NCBI RefSeq assembly: GCF_040450955.1
Contig: NZ_CP144373.1
Location: forward strand, 310,001 to 374,000
Reading direction: 5' to 3'
Source: Thermodesulfovibrio sp. 3907-1M
GTDB taxonomy: Bacteria; Nitrospirota; Thermodesulfovibrionia; Thermodesulfovibrionales; Thermodesulfovibrionaceae
DNA: 64,000 bases
Shown here one piece after another: positions 42,149-52,867 of this stretch. The position numbers were made by a program, and so were the translations under genes. Under the pieces are notes generated by a model. The model did not search any database. It had not been told where the DNA came from and saw only the letters and a list, made by a program, of their open reading frames with translations. The number at the start of each line of letters is the position of its first letter. Within the stretch, counting starts at the first letter, position 1.

Positions 42149-43185
42149 ATCTTGAAGTTCAACCATTAAAAAAAGAGTTTATTCAGATTGCATGGGAAAG
42201 GCTTAACAATCTTACAAAACCACCGGGAAGCCTTGGAAGGCTTGAGGAGATTGCAGCAAAGCTTGTTGCTATTTATGAAAATCCGATGCCTGAGATAAAG
42301 AAAAAGGCTGTGCTTGTTTTTGCCTCTGATCATGGAGTTACAGAGGAAGGTGTCTCTGCCTATCCAAAGGAAGTTACTGCCCAGATGGTCTTTAACTTTT
42401 TAAGAGGTGGAGCAGGTATAAATGTTTTGGCAAGACATGCAGGAGCAGATGTTGTGGTTGTTGATGTGGGCGTGGATTACGATTTTGGAAAGATTGATGG
42501 ATTAGTATCAAAAAAAGTTGTAAAGGGAGCTGGAAATATTGCAAAAGGAATGGCAATGACTCGCAGTGATGCAATAAAATGTATAGAAATCGGCATAGAA
42601 CTTGTAAAAGAGTATCACCAAAAAGGTTATAATCTCTTTGCTACTGGAGAGATGGGAATTGGCAATACAACACCTTCTTCTGCAGTTGTAAGCGTTCTTA
42701 CAAATTCACCGGTTGAGGAAGTTACTGGCAAGGGAACAGGCATAGATGAAGAAACCTTCAAGAGAAAAGTTGAAGTAATTAAAAGAGCAATAAAGATAAA
42801 CAAACCTGATGCTTCAGACCCTTTTGATGTTTTATCAAAGATTGGAGGGCCTGAGATAGGAGCAATAGCAGGAGTTGTCCTTTGCTGTGCCCATTTAAGG
42901 CTTCCAGTTATAGTTGATGGATTTATCTCAACAGCAGGAGCTTTGATTGCTTACTGTATAAATCCATCTGTGAAAGATTACATTTTTGCCTCACACAACT
43001 CTGTTGAAAGGGGGCATAAAAAAGCACTTGACTTTATTGGACTTAAGCCTTTAGTTGATTTAAACCTGAGGCTTGGTGAAGGAACTGGTGCAGCAGTTGC
43101 CATGACAGTTATTGAAGCAGGGCTAAAAATTTATAGAGAGATGGCAACTTTTGATGAGGCAGGTGTAAGTAAAAGTGATAAATAG
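42136..43185 (+). CDS. cobT: Nicotinate-nucleotide-dimethylbenzimidazole phosphoribosyltransferase
   Basis: 349 residues. [15 protein letters not shown] at the start, [33 protein letters not shown] and [12 protein letters not shown] are standard CobT motifs, the last near the catalytic Glu. It activates the lower-ligand base to its riboside phosphate for the nucleotide loop of cobalamin. Overlaps DUF71 upstream and cobS downstream by 11-13 bases. Confidence 0.96.
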   Translation: MEMLNLEVQPLKKEFIQIAWERLNNLTKPPGSLGRLEEIAAKLVAIYENPMPEIKKKAVLVFASDHGVTEEGVSAYPKEVTAQMVFNFLRGGAGINVLARHAGADVVVVDVGVDYDFGKIDGLVSKKVVKGAGNIAKGMAMTRSDAIKCIEIGIELVKEYHQKGYNLFATGEMGIGNTTPSSAVVSVLTNSPVEEVTGKGTGIDEETFKRKVEVIKRAIKINKPDASDPFDVLSKIGGPEIGAIAGVVLCCAHLRLPVIVDGFISTAGALIAYCINPSVKDYIFASHNSVERGHKKALDFIGLKPLVDLNLRLGEGTGAAVAMTVIEAGLKIYREMATFDEAGVSKSDK

Positions 43186-43951
43186 ATTTCTCATTGCTCT
43201 TTCATTTTTAACTGTTTTACCTTTAAAAGCAGAGAAAATTAATGAAAAAAATATTGCAGGCTCAGTTATTTTTTTCCCTTTTGTGGGACTTTTAGAGGGA
43301 GCGGTTTCTGTTTTATTGATTAAAGGATTAAACTATATATTCTCGTCTGCTGTTATCTCAATTATTTTACTTTTATTTTTATTTTCACTGAGAGGAATAT
43401 TTCACATTGACGGAGTTTCAGACACCTTTGATGCTCTCTTTTACAGAGAAACAGGTCAGAAAGAAAAGGACATACAGAGAAGACTTGAAATAATGAAGGA
43501 TAGCACAGTTGGTGTTGCAGGAGTTGTGGTATCAGTATTTGATATTCTTTGCAGATTTGTTTTTTTTAAAGAACTTATTGAGATAAATCAATTCATGACA
43601 CTTATTTTTATCTTTACATTTTCAAGGTGGTCAGTAATTCCGTTAATGTATTATGGAAAACCTGCAAAAAACACAGGTCTTGGAGCTATATTTATTGGAA
43701 AAATCAATAAAGGTCAGTTTATTCTATCTTCATCCTTGCCTTCGTTTTTACTGATTTACTTTACATTAAAAATTTTTATTTTTTTGCCTCTGGTTGTATT
43801 TATACTTTGCATACTTCTAATAATTCTAAAAAAATTCTTTCAAACTAAGTTCAACGGAATAACAGGAGACCATCTTGGAGCTACTGTTGAGATAACAGAG
43901 ATTGTTTTTATTCTTTGCTTTTTGTTGTCTGTGAGATGGCTAAGTTATTGA
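43175..43951 (+). CDS. cobS: Adenosylcobinamide-GDP ribazoletransferase
   Basis: 258 residues, integral membrane protein with about six helices. The conserved cytosolic motif [21 protein letters not shown] (Asp-rich, for Mg2+) and [10 protein letters not shown] are diagnostic; [17 protein letters not shown] is the C-terminal motif. It joins adenosylcobinamide-GDP to alpha-ribazole. The start is GTG 43175, overlapping cobT. Confidence 0.94.
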   Translation: MINRFLIALSFLTVLPLKAEKINEKNIAGSVIFFPFVGLLEGAVSVLLIKGLNYIFSSAVISIILLLFLFSLRGIFHIDGVSDTFDALFYRETGQKEKDIQRRLEIMKDSTVGVAGVVVSVFDILCRFVFFKELIEINQFMTLIFIFTFSRWSVIPLMYYGKPAKNTGLGAIFIGKINKGQFILSSSLPSFLLIYFTLKIFIFLPLVVFILCILLIILKKFFQTKFNGITGDHLGATVEITEIVFILCFLLSVRWLSY

Positions 43952-45417
43952 TGATACAGGGAACATCTTCAAATTGTGGGAAAAGCCTGATTGTTACAGC
44001 TTTATGTAGAATTGCAAGGCTAAGAGGTATAAAAGTTGCACCATTTAAAGCCCAGAACATGAGTTTACAGAGTTTTGTTACAGAGGACGGAGGAGAGATA
44101 GGAGTTGCTCAGGCAATTCAGGCAGAGGCATCTGGTATTACTCCTTCAGTTCATATGAATCCTGTATTACTTAAACCAGCTGGTGAACAGGGTATTCAGG
44201 TTGTTGTTCATGGTAAGCTTTATAAGACTTTGAAATCAGATGATTTTTACTGGGGAAAGAAGAATCTGTGGGAAGCTGTAAAGAAATCACTTGATTATTT
44301 ATGCAGGGAATACGAATTCTTAGTGATTGAAGGTGCTGGAAGTCCTGCTGAGATAAACCTTCTTGAGAACGACATTGTTAATATGGCTGTTGCAGATTAT
44401 CTTAAAGCACCTGTTATTATTGTGGGAGATATTGACAGAGGTGGAGTTTTTGCCTCAATTTATGGAACTGTAAAGCTTCTTGAAGAATATGACAAACTTA
44501 TTAAAGGTTTTATAATTAACAAATTCAGAGGTTACATAGATATTCTTTTACCAGGAATAAAAAAGCTTGAAGAGATGATAAAAAAGCCCTGTCTTGGTGT
44601 GCTTCCATATATGGATGAAACCGGAATAGCAGAGGAAGACGGAGTTTCAGCGAGGCTATCAAACTCTTTTTCCTTTAATTCAGATGATGCAGTAAAGATA
44701 GTTATTTTAAGACTACGATACATATCAAACTTCAGTGATTTTGAGCCATTGAGATTTGAGCCAGATGTAGAGTTAGTTTATTCATTAAGAAAAGAAGACC
44801 TGTTTAATGCTGATGTAGTAATCATTCCCGGCTCAAAGAAAACCTTTGAGGATTTAAAGCTTCTTAGAGAGCTAAAGATTGATGAAACATTGAGGGAGCT
44901 TGCAAAAAATAAAGTTGAAATAATCGGAATATGCGGTGGATTTCAGATGCTCGGTGAAAAACTGGAGGACCCTTATATGGTTGAAACTCCTGTCAAGGAG
45001 TTTGATGGCTTAGGTATGGTGCCTGTTAAAACAGTGTTTTATCCTGAGAAAATAACCACTCAGGTTGAAGGCTATCTATGTTCTGAGCCTTCAGTGAGAG
45101 TTACAGGTTATGAAATTCATAAAGGAGTGAGTTATGGAGAGTTAAATCTCTTCAAAATAAAGAGAAGAGTAACAGATGAGACACTGTTTGATGGATTTTG
45201 CTCTGAGAATGTCTGGGGAACATATATTCACGGAGCATTTGAAAGTGATGCCTTAAGAAGATGGCTAATAAACAGACAAAGAACTAAAAAGGGATTAACC
45301 CCAATTAATTATACCTTTTCATGGAGAAAGCTTAAAGAATCTTTTTTAGATAGCCTTGCAGAAACAATGGAAAAACATCTTGATATGGATAAAATATGGA
45401 AAATATCAGGACTATGA
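43936..45417 (+). CDS. cobQ: Cobyric acid synthase
   Basis: About 493 residues from ATG 43936, preferred to an in-frame TTG at 43915. [18 protein letters not shown] is the DTBS-like ATP site and PFKAQNMSLQSFV follows. The C-terminal glutaminase half has the catalytic Cys in IIGICGGFQMLG and the His in TYIHGAFE. It amidates four side chains of adenosylcobyrinic diamide. Also called CbiP. Overlaps cobS by 16 bases. Confidence 0.95.
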   Translation: MAKLLMIQGTSSNCGKSLIVTALCRIARLRGIKVAPFKAQNMSLQSFVTEDGGEIGVAQAIQAEASGITPSVHMNPVLLKPAGEQGIQVVVHGKLYKTLKSDDFYWGKKNLWEAVKKSLDYLCREYEFLVIEGAGSPAEINLLENDIVNMAVADYLKAPVIIVGDIDRGGVFASIYGTVKLLEEYDKLIKGFIINKFRGYIDILLPGIKKLEEMIKKPCLGVLPYMDETGIAEEDGVSARLSNSFSFNSDDAVKIVILRLRYISNFSDFEPLRFEPDVELVYSLRKEDLFNADVVIIPGSKKTFEDLKLLRELKIDETLRELAKNKVEIIGICGGFQMLGEKLEDPYMVETPVKEFDGLGMVPVKTVFYPEKITTQVEGYLCSEPSVRVTGYEIHKGVSYGELNLFKIKRRVTDETLFDGFCSENVWGTYIHGAFESDALRRWLINRQRTKKGLTPINYTFSWRKLKESFLDSLAETMEKHLDMDKIWKISGL

Positions 45418-46388
45418 AGATACTTTATGTTGAAAGCTGGACAGTAGCTCTGGCATTTTTAATTGATTTTTTAATCGGAGACCCTAAAAGATACCATCCT
45501 GTTGTAGCAATTGGCAAACTCATTAAAAAAACTGAAGAATTTTTAAGAGATATGAAACTCACAGGCAGATTTGGAGGCTTTTTGCTTTTTTTATCAGTAA
45601 CATTCATTGTTTTCTTATTTTCAATTATTTTTGTTTATTTTTTAGATATTTTAAGCAAACTTTCGCATATTACGTGGCTATTTTCATTTATTTTTCTTGC
45701 CATATTCAGCAGTCTCTTTATTGCTTTAAGAGGTCTAATTAATGAAGCTAAGGGGGTAAATAAGCTTTTAGATGAAGGAAATTTAGTTCAGGCAAGGCTT
45801 TCACTGAAAGCTCTTGTTGGAAGGGATACAGGGAATCTTTCAGAAGAAAAGATAAGAATAGCAATTATTGAAAGCCTATCTGAAAATCTCTCTGATGCGG
45901 TCATTGCTCCATTGTTTTATTTTTTCATTGGTGGTTTTCCTTTTTTAGTTTTATATAAAACTGTGAACACTCTTGACTCAATGGTAGGTTATAAAAATGA
46001 AAGATACATAGATTTTGGATGGTTTTCAGCAAAGATGGATGATGTTTTTAACTATATTCCTGCAAGAATAACTGGAGTGCTCATAGTTTTAAGCTCATTT
46101 ATTGTCGCTGGTTTTTCTTCAGGAAAAAATTCATTAAAGACTATGTTAAGGGATGGGAAAAAACATAGTAGCCCAAACAGTGGAATACCTGAGGCAGCCA
46201 TAGCTGGTGCTTTAGGAGTAAGACTGGGAGGTCCCAACTACTATGAGGGCATTTTTGTTGAAAAACCCTTTATTGGAGATATTTTAAAAATTGTCAGCCG
46301 AGAAGATGTTAATTTAAGCATTAAAATTATCATCACAAGCAGCTTTATATTTATTTCAACATCTATTGTTCTCAGGAGCATTTTATGA
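45414..46388 (+). CDS. cbiB: Adenosylcobinamide-phosphate synthase
   Basis: About 324 residues, four or five membrane helices. ATG 45414 forms an ATGA overlap with the cobQ stop; an ATG at 45396 is less likely. AFLIDFLIGDPKRYHPVVAIGKLI is the CbiB start. ESLSENLSDAVIAPLFYFFIGG, NTLDSMVGYKNERY and GLRLGG-like GVRLGGPNYYEG are conserved. It attaches the aminopropanol arm to cobyric acid. The CobD aminotransferase that makes the arm precursor is next. Confidence 0.94.
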   Translation: MKILYVESWTVALAFLIDFLIGDPKRYHPVVAIGKLIKKTEEFLRDMKLTGRFGGFLLFLSVTFIVFLFSIIFVYFLDILSKLSHITWLFSFIFLAIFSSLFIALRGLINEAKGVNKLLDEGNLVQARLSLKALVGRDTGNLSEEKIRIAIIESLSENLSDAVIAPLFYFFIGGFPFLVLYKTVNTLDSMVGYKNERYIDFGWFSAKMDDVFNYIPARITGVLIVLSSFIVAGFSSGKNSLKTMLRDGKKHSSPNSGIPEAAIAGALGVRLGGPNYYEGIFVEKPFIGDILKIVSREDVNLSIKIIITSSFIFISTSIVLRSIL

Positions 46389-47422
46389 GACACGGAGGCG
46401 ATATTTACACTGTTTCAGAGCTTACAGGAAAGTCTCCATATGAAATCTTAGATATGAGCTCATCTGTTAATCCCCTTCCTTTACCTGAAAAAATAAAGAA
46501 AAAGGTTATTGAAAAATTTCCATTTCTCCACAAATACCCTGACACTGAAGCGAGAGCTTTTGTAAGAACCTTATCTGAGCTTTATGATATCCCATCAGAA
46601 AAGATTATATGCGGGAACGGTTTAACAGAGCTCATATATCTTACAGTTCAGGCATTAAAGCCTGAATCTGTACTGTTATTAGAACCAACATTCACAGAGT
46701 ATGAAAGAGCCTGTAAATTCAATGATATAAACGATATTGAGAGAATTTTTTCTCTGAGTAAAGAGAAAATTATTGAAATGCTATGGAAAACAATGAAAGA
46801 AAGAAAATATGCAATGGTTTTTATCTGCAATCCCAATAATCCAACAGGATGGCTGATTGAAAAGAGTGAAATCCTGAAACTTGCCTCTCTTTACGAAGAT
46901 ACCATTTTTGTTGTTGATGAAGCATTTATAGATTTTGTTCCAGAGGAAAGTCTTTTCAGAGAAGTATCACCGAATATTATTGTTTTACGCTCCCTTACAA
47001 AGTTTTACGGACTTGCTGGATTGAGATTCGGTTATGCTGTTGCTTCCATCCAGATTGTTGAAAGAATAAAAAAATATAGACATCCATGGAGTATAAATAG
47101 CCTTGCCCAATTGATAGCAGAAGAAATAATCAGGGATGAAGATTTTAAAAGACAGAGTTATGAATTTTTTAAAAGTGAGAAGGACTTTTTTGAACGATCC
47201 CTTAATGAACTTAAACTCAAATACTTTCCATCAGTAGCAAATTTTTATCTCTTTGAAATTCCCAAAAAAGGCGTTTTCCAGTACATGATTGAAAGAGGAG
47301 TCCTCATCAGGGATTGTTCAAACTTTTATGGACTCAATGAAAACTTCATAAGAGTTTCTGTAAAGAGCAGAGCGGAGAATGAGAGATTTTTTAAAGAAAT
47401 GAAAGAGTTTTTAAGGAGTTGA
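46385..47422 (+). CDS. cobD: L-threonine-O-3-phosphate decarboxylase (CobD type)
   Basis: 345 residues of aminotransferase fold I. RHGGDIYTVSELTGKSPYEILDMSSSVNPLP is the CobD-specific opening, given in outline. CNPNNPTGW and the PLP lysine in LRSLTKFYGLAGLRFGYA follow. Close to HisC in sequence, but the opening and the operon position decide for CobD. It makes aminopropanol phosphate for the cobalamin nucleotide loop. ATGA overlap with cbiB. Confidence 0.92.
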   Translation: MRHGGDIYTVSELTGKSPYEILDMSSSVNPLPLPEKIKKKVIEKFPFLHKYPDTEARAFVRTLSELYDIPSEKIICGNGLTELIYLTVQALKPESVLLLEPTFTEYERACKFNDINDIERIFSLSKEKIIEMLWKTMKERKYAMVFICNPNNPTGWLIEKSEILKLASLYEDTIFVVDEAFIDFVPEESLFREVSPNIIVLRSLTKFYGLAGLRFGYAVASIQIVERIKKYRHPWSINSLAQLIAEEIIRDEDFKRQSYEFFKSEKDFFERSLNELKLKYFPSVANFYLFEIPKKGVFQYMIERGVLIRDCSNFYGLNENFIRVSVKSRAENERFFKEMKEFLRS

Positions 47423-47423
47423 T

Positions 47424-47927
47424 ATGATTATTTTTATTCTTGGTGGTATAAAAAGCGGAAAAACAAGATTTGCCCTTAAAGAAGCAGAAATAAACAAGAG
47501 GCTTTTCTATATTGCTACAGCAAGAGCTATTGACAATGAGATGAAAGAACGCATTGAAAGACATAAAAAAGAAAGAGGCAGCCAGTGGATTACCATAGAG
47601 GAGCCCATAAATTTAATGGAGGCAATTATGAAAATCCCTGAGAACTCTTCAGTGGTAGTTGATTGTCTTACCACATGGCTTACAAATCTTATTATTGAAG
47701 GATATGATTATGAGGAGTTCACTGAATCATTTATTGATTCATTAAAAAAAGTTAAAGATAGCATTCACATATTTATCGTAGCAAATGAGGTTGGACTTGG
47801 AATAATTCCTGAAAGAGAGCTTGGAAGAAAATTCATTGATATTGCAGGAACTGCAAATCAGAGGATAATGGATATATGCGATAAAGCCTTTTTAATGATT
47901 GCAGGAAAAGCTCTAAGAATAAAATGA
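47424..47927 (+). CDS. cobU: Adenosylcobinamide kinase / guanylyltransferase
   Basis: 167 residues. The P-loop reads GGIKSGKTRFAL (usually GGARSGKS), followed by IERHKKERGSQWITIEEP with the catalytic His region, VVDCLTTWLTNL (Walker B) and VANEVGLGIIPERELGR, all CobU motifs. It phosphorylates adenosylcobinamide and transfers GMP to it. One base separates it from cobD, and it overlaps the next gene by four. Confidence 0.95.
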   Translation: MIIFILGGIKSGKTRFALKEAEINKRLFYIATARAIDNEMKERIERHKKERGSQWITIEEPINLMEAIMKIPENSSVVVDCLTTWLTNLIIEGYDYEEFTESFIDSLKKVKDSIHIFIVANEVGLGIIPERELGRKFIDIAGTANQRIMDICDKAFLMIAGKALRIK

Positions 47928-48706
47928 GGATTCTGGTATCTTTTATAACATTTTTAATTCTCGCGACAACAGGCTTTGCTGAGCCTCAGAGAATTATCTC
48001 TCTTGCGCCATCAGTTACAGAGGCAGTTTATTATCTTGGAGCAATTGACAGGCTTGTTGCAGTTTCCAACTACTGCAAATGGCCTCAGGAAGTAACTAAA
48101 AAACCAAAAGCTGGAGGTATGATGGATCCATCCTATGAAAAGATACTATCTTTAAAACCAGACCTTGTAATAATTTCAAAGGATGTCACTCCCAAGGAGG
48201 TTTACAACAGGCTGGTAGAGCTCGGTATAAAAGTTCATGTTTATGCTCCAGAGACTCTGAAAAACATGCCTGATGAATTAATAAGACTGGGAATTGCAAT
48301 TGGTAAGGAAAGGGAAGCTAAAATTGTTGCCCGTGAATTTAAAGAAAGCATTAAAAAAATAAAAAAGCCTTTCAATGGACAGAGGGCATTATTTGTAATA
48401 TGGGCTGAGCCTCTTACAGTTGCTGGGAAATCATCTCACATAAATGAGGTTATGAATCTGCTTGGACTAAAAAATATCGCAGAGACTTCATCAATCAACA
48501 TAGAGACAGTTATAAAGTTAAATCCAGAGATAATTTTTTTTGGCGCAGGGCATAAAACAGTCTATGAAAGACTTATTTTAAAGTTGAAAGACACGAATGC
48601 ATTCAAAAAAGGAAACATCTACTTTATAAGTGATAAAATATACCATCTAAGCCCAAGAATAATTGAAGGAATAAGGGAGATGGCAGGTGTAAAAATCAAG
48701 AATTAA
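47924..48706 (+). CDS. btuF: Periplasmic cobalamin-binding protein (BtuF-like)
   Basis: 260 residues with a signal peptide ([16 protein letters not shown]). The body is a class III binding protein: [49 protein letters not shown], and a second lobe with [18 protein letters not shown]. BtuF is the best reading given the operon. The matching permease and ATPase (BtuC, BtuD) are not in the window. Last gene of the B12 operon; it ends convergently with uvrB, with an 11-bp overlap. Confidence 0.85.
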   Translation: MRILVSFITFLILATTGFAEPQRIISLAPSVTEAVYYLGAIDRLVAVSNYCKWPQEVTKKPKAGGMMDPSYEKILSLKPDLVIISKDVTPKEVYNRLVELGIKVHVYAPETLKNMPDELIRLGIAIGKEREAKIVAREFKESIKKIKKPFNGQRALFVIWAEPLTVAGKSSHINEVMNLLGLKNIAETSSINIETVIKLNPEIIFFGAGHKTVYERLILKLKDTNAFKKGNIYFISDKIYHLSPRIIEGIREMAGVKIKN

Positions 48707-50711
48707 GCTTTAATCCTAACTTTATCATCTTTTCTTTTATTTTAAATATCCTGTCTCTTATCTCTGCTGCTTTTTCAAACTCAAGATTTTCTGCTGCATG
48801 CTTCATTTCTGCTTCAAGCCTTTTTAATGTGTCTTCACTGAGTTCATATTCTTCCACCTCTTCTTTAACAACATCAGGAGTAAAGTAGTCTCTCTCGTAG
48901 ATTGATGATAGTATATCCTTGATTTTACTCTTTACTGTTTCTGGGACAATACCCATTTTTTTGTTATATTCAAGTTGAATCTTTCTTCGCCTTTCAGTCT
49001 CTTCAATGGCTTTTCTCATTGACTCTGTAGTTGTGTCTGCATAAAGAATTACAGTGCCATTTACGTTTCTTGAGGCTCTTCCTGCTGTCTGAATAAGTGA
49101 TCTCTCAGAGCGGAGAAATCCCTCTTTGTCTGCATCAAATATGGCAACTAAGGATACTTCAGGAAGGTCAAGCCCTTCCCTGAGTAAATTTACTCCAATT
49201 AAAACATCAAACTTGCCAAGTCTTAAATCCCTCAGAATTTCAACTCTTTCAAGGGTATCAATATCTGAATGAAGATACTTTGCTTTTATGCCAAGAGTTG
49301 TATAGTAGTCAGTCAAATCCTCAGCCATCTTTTTTGTGAGCGTGGTGACAAGAACCCTTTCTCCTTTTTCAACTCTTTTTTGAATCTCATCAAGTAAATC
49401 CTCAACTTGATTTGAAGCTGGACGCACCTCAATCTTTGGGTCAACAAGTCCTGTAGGTCTTATAATCTGCTCAACAATTCTGCCACCAGACTTTTCAATC
49501 TCATAATCACCTGGCGTTGCCGAAACATATACTACATAATTCATTCTATGTTCAAACTCTTTAAAGGTAAGAGGACGATTATCAAGGGCACTGGGAAGTC
49601 TGAATCCATAATCAACAAGCGTTTGTTTACGAGAGCGGTCACCCTCATACATTCCTCCTATCTGAGGAACTGTAACATGGCTTTCATCAATCACTGTTAA
49701 AAAATCTCCCTTTGAAGGACCTGCGTAAATGTAATCTATCAATGTAAACGGTGGCTCGCCGGGAAGTCTTCCACTCAGATGTCTTGAGTAGTTTTCAATT
49801 CCGTGACAGTGCCCAAACTGACTTAAAAGCTCAAGATCAAAACGGGTTCTTCTTTCAATTCTTTCAGCAAAAAGATTCTCACCTCTGTCTTTGAAATATT
49901 TAATTCTTTCTTGCAGTTCCTCTTCTATGGTTTCAACTGCTCTTTTCAGTCTTGGCTCAGGTGTTACCCAGTGGCTGTTTGGTGGAATAAATATTCTTTG
50001 AATTCTTTTGAGCCTTCGTCCTGTAAGTGGGTCTATCTCGTATATGGCATCAATTTCATCATCAAAAAACTCAACTCTATAAGCTTTATCAAGGCAGTGG
50101 GAGGCATAAATATCAACCACATCTCCTCTTACACGAAAACTTCCTCTTCTGAATTCATTCTCTGCTCTTGTATAGAGAATTTCAACGAGCTTTTTTAACA
50201 GTGCATCTCTTTCAGTAATCATTCCTTCTTCAATGTTTATGTGCATTGACATATAGTCATCGGGAGAGCCAATTCCGTATATGCACGATACAGAGGCTAC
50301 CACTATAACGTCCCTGCGAGTAAGAACAGAAAGGGTTGCAGAATGCCTCATTCTGTCAATGTCATCATTTATCAGTGCATCCTTTTCAATATATGTGTCT
50401 GTCTCTGGAATGTATGCTTCAGGTTGATAGTAGTCATAATAACTTACATAGTATTCAACAGCATTGTATGGGAAGAGTTCCTTTAATTCTCCATAAAGCT
50501 GTGCTGCAAGTGTTTTATTGTGGGCAATAACAAGGGTTGGTTTGTTTACTTTAGCAATAACATTCGCAATCGTAAAGGTTTTCCCAGAGCCAGTAACACC
50601 GAGTAAAACCTGATGCCTGTATCCTTTTTTTATACCATCAACAAGCTGTTTTATTGCTTTTGGTTGGTCTCCCTTTGGTTTAAAGGAAGTTTGAAGTATA
50701 TATTTATCCAT
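48696..50711 (-). CDS. uvrB: Excinuclease ABC subunit B
   Basis: About 671 residues. Walker A is [14 protein letters not shown]. The beta-hairpin region [25 protein letters not shown]-type is present, then [16 protein letters not shown] and the helicase motifs [20 protein letters not shown] and [12 protein letters not shown]. The C-terminal UVR domain ([20 protein letters not shown]) binds UvrC. ATG 50711 is preferred to a TTG one codon earlier. A TAAAAT box starts at the hemB stop, six bases before the ATG. Confidence 0.97.
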   Translation of the reverse strand: MDKYILQTSFKPKGDQPKAIKQLVDGIKKGYRHQVLLGVTGSGKTFTIANVIAKVNKPTLVIAHNKTLAAQLYGELKELFPYNAVEYYVSYYDYYQPEAYIPETDTYIEKDALINDDIDRMRHSATLSVLTRRDVIVVASVSCIYGIGSPDDYMSMHINIEEGMITERDALLKKLVEILYTRAENEFRRGSFRVRGDVVDIYASHCLDKAYRVEFFDDEIDAIYEIDPLTGRRLKRIQRIFIPPNSHWVTPEPRLKRAVETIEEELQERIKYFKDRGENLFAERIERRTRFDLELLSQFGHCHGIENYSRHLSGRLPGEPPFTLIDYIYAGPSKGDFLTVIDESHVTVPQIGGMYEGDRSRKQTLVDYGFRLPSALDNRPLTFKEFEHRMNYVVYVSATPGDYEIEKSGGRIVEQIIRPTGLVDPKIEVRPASNQVEDLLDEIQKRVEKGERVLVTTLTKKMAEDLTDYYTTLGIKAKYLHSDIDTLERVEILRDLRLGKFDVLIGVNLLREGLDLPEVSLVAIFDADKEGFLRSERSLIQTAGRASRNVNGTVILYADTTTESMRKAIEETERRRKIQLEYNKKMGIVPETVKSKIKDILSSIYERDYFTPDVVKEEVEEYELSEDTLKRLEAEMKHAAENLEFEKAAEIRDRIFKIKEKMIKLGLKLNS

Positions 50712-50720
50712 CAATAAATT

Positions 50721-51692
50721 TTAACTGTTAAGTAATTTTGCTGCCTTTTTTGCAAAATATGTAAGAATAAGGTCTGCACCAGCTCTTTTTATTGCTGTAA
50801 GAACTTCCATCATTACAGCTTCTTCATTCAACCAGCCAAGCTGAGCTGCAGCTTTAATCATTGAGTATTCTCCACTTACATTGTATGCAGCCACAGGAAC
50901 GGAAAAGTTATTTTTCACATCTGAGATAATATCAAGATATGCCAGTGCCGGCTTAACCATTACAATATCAGCTCCTTCTTCAATGTCAAGAGCAACTTCC
51001 CTGAGAGCCTCTCTCCGATTTGCCGGATCCATCTGATAGGAGCGTCTATCACCAAAGGCTGGAGCACTCTGTGCAGCCTCCCTGAACGGTCCGTAAAAAG
51101 CGGAGGCATATTTTGCTGCATAAGACAAAATAACAACATCACTAAATCCTTCATCATCAAGCATTTTGCGTATTCTCCCCACTCTTCCATCCATCATATC
51201 AGAGGGAGCAACAATATCTGCACCTGCCCGTGCATGTGATACTGCTTCAAGAGCAAGCAGTTCAAGGGTAGAGTCATTGTCTATTTTTCCATTTTTTATA
51301 ATTCCACAGTGTCCATGAGATGTGTATTCACAAAGGCATACATCAGTAATGACAATTAAGTCTGGCAGAGCATCTTTTATTGCCTTTACAGCAGTCTGAA
51401 CAATACCATTTTCATCATAGGCTGATGATGCCTTCTCATCTTTATGTTCTGGAATTCCAAATAGAATTATTGCAGGAATTCCTAAGGAAAACACATCTTT
51501 GGCTGTTTTTACTGCTTCATCAACACTTTCCTGAAAACAATCAGGCATTGAAGAAATAGGATTTTTAACTCCTCTCCCGGGGACAACAAACATGGGATAA
51601 ATAAAATTCTGAGGGGTGAGGGTTGTCTCCCTCACCATCTTTCTCAGAATCTCAGTTTTTCTCAGTCTTCTTGGACGATGAACTGGGAACAT
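50721..51692 (-). CDS. hemB: Delta-aminolevulinic acid dehydratase (porphobilinogen synthase)
   Basis: 323 residues. [14 protein letters not shown] is the zinc-type cysteine site. The two Schiff-base lysines are in [17 protein letters not shown] and [21 protein letters not shown] and [13 protein letters not shown] are also present. Joins two ALA into porphobilinogen, the precursor of haem, sirohaem and B12. Lies between the IscA-like gene and uvrB with gaps of three and nine bases. Confidence 0.97.
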   Translation of the reverse strand: MFPVHRPRRLRKTEILRKMVRETTLTPQNFIYPMFVVPGRGVKNPISSMPDCFQESVDEAVKTAKDVFSLGIPAIILFGIPEHKDEKASSAYDENGIVQTAVKAIKDALPDLIVITDVCLCEYTSHGHCGIIKNGKIDNDSTLELLALEAVSHARAGADIVAPSDMMDGRVGRIRKMLDDEGFSDVVILSYAAKYASAFYGPFREAAQSAPAFGDRRSYQMDPANRREALREVALDIEEGADIVMVKPALAYLDIISDVKNNFSVPVAAYNVSGEYSMIKAAAQLGWLNEEAVMMEVLTAIKRAGADLILTYFAKKAAKLLNS

Positions 51693-51695
51693 CGC

Positions 51696-52016
51696 TTATA
51701 CGCCGCAGGAACCTCCACAGCCTGGTCCACATGAAGGCATTGGACCTTTAAGAATAAATCCTTCCTGTTCTTCATCCTCATAGTAGTCAAGTTCAAGCTC
51801 ATTGAGTAGATCAAAGGTCTGTTTATCCATAAAGACCCTTAATCCATCTTTTTCCACTACTTCATCACCTTCCTGAGGATTTTCATCAATATCAAGACCG
51901 AATGAGGGGCTGCAGTATCCTTCTGCTGAGAATATTCTCAAACCCCAACCTTCTTTGCCCTCCTGCTTAAGGATTGCTTTTGCCTTTTCGGCTGCTTTTG
52001 AACTGATACTAAACAC
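51696..52016 (-). CDS. HesB/IscA-type iron-sulfur carrier
   Basis: About 106 residues from GTG 52016, chosen because AGGAGG lies just before it; the in-frame upstream extension looks like promoter DNA. AAEKAKAILKQEGKEGWGLRI and SPSFGLDIDENPQEGD, DGLRVFMD give the A-type carrier fold. The C-terminal motif PSCGPGCGGSCGV is Cys/Gly-rich as in the family, but with three or four cysteines instead of the plain C-G-C. The first conserved Cys is YCSP. Delivers or scaffolds Fe-S clusters. Confidence 0.82.
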   Translation of the reverse strand: MFSISSKAAEKAKAILKQEGKEGWGLRIFSAEGYCSPSFGLDIDENPQEGDEVVEKDGLRVFMDKQTFDLLNELELDYYEDEEQEGFILKGPMPSCGPGCGGSCGV

Positions 52017-52093
52017 AGCTACCTCCTGAAAATTTTTTCTAACTTCAGAATAGCAGTTTTTTAAAATATTTTGCAAGAAAAAAATTAATGAGC

Positions 52094-52099
52094 TAAAAT
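52094..52099 (+). promoter_or_regulatory. -10 box of a probable leaderless promoter (fdhD)
   Basis: TAAAAT six bases before ATG 52106; no Shine-Dalgarno. Confidence 0.4.
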
Positions 52100-52105
52100 A
52101 CAATT

Positions 52106-52867
52106 ATGCAACCACTTGAAAATAAAAAAATAGTTAGAGTTAAACAAGATGAGGCTATAGAAGTGGATGATACTGTGGCTGTGGAAAAAAGAATAAAAAT
52201 TTATGTAAACAATGAGGAAGTTGTTTCTCTATCTGCTTCTCCTGTGCAGATCAAAGAACTCGTTATAGGCTTTCTTATGACAGAAGATATTTTAAAGGGA
52301 GAGTGGTGTCCTGAGAAAATAATTATTGAAGAAAATGAAAAAGAGATTAATGCCAGGGTTGAACTTGAAGGACATGTTTCTCTTGATGGTAAAACAATTA
52401 CCTCAGGATGTATGAGTTCTGTAAGTTTTTTAAGTGATGTAAAAGGTAGCATTGATGATGATCTGAAAGTCGGGCAGAATACTTTATTTCGTCTCTTTAA
52501 AGAGTTTCAGGAAAAATCAAATCTTTATAGAACAACAGGATGCATTCATGCTGCAGCACTGGCAGATGACAGAGAGATTTTATTTATTGCAGAAGATGTA
52601 GGTAGACATAATGCAGTGGACAAAGTAATTGGATGGGCATTGCTCAATAGAGTGGGCTTTAAAGGTAAAATTATGCTCGTAAGTGGACGGATTTCTTCAG
52701 AGATGGCACTGAAAACTGCAAAATGGAAAATTCCCATAATTGTAAGCAGAACAGCCCCTACTTCTCTGGCAGTAGAAATGGCTCAAAAAGTCAATTTAAC
52801 AGTAATAGGTTTTTTAAGAGGCAACAGATTTAACATTTACAGCAATCCTGAAAGGGTAGCTTTTTAA
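52106..52867 (+). CDS. fdhD: Formate dehydrogenase accessory sulfurtransferase FdhD
   Basis: 253 residues. FdhD motifs: VGFLMTEDIL, TSGCMSSVSF (active-site loop; the first Cys is kept and the second of the usual C-x2-C is Ser), TGCIHAAAL, IAEDVGRHNAVDKVIG and VSGRISSEMALKTA. It passes sulfur from a cysteine desulfurase to the molybdenum/tungsten bis-MGD cofactor of formate dehydrogenase. No formate dehydrogenase gene is in the window. Confidence 0.93.
   Translation: MQPLENKKIVRVKQDEAIEVDDTVAVEKRIKIYVNNEEVVSLSASPVQIKELVIGFLMTEDILKGEWCPEKIIIEENEKEINARVELEGHVSLDGKTITSGCMSSVSFLSDVKGSIDDDLKVGQNTLFRLFKEFQEKSNLYRTTGCIHAAALADDREILFIAEDVGRHNAVDKVIGWALLNRVGFKGKIMLVSGRISSEMALKTAKWKIPIIVSRTAPTSLAVEMAQKVNLTVIGFLRGNRFNIYSNPERVAF

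Noticed and set aside
46385-47422. Second histidinol-phosphate aminotransferase
   Set aside because: The RHGGDIY opening and its place between cbiB and cobU point to the CobD decarboxylase.
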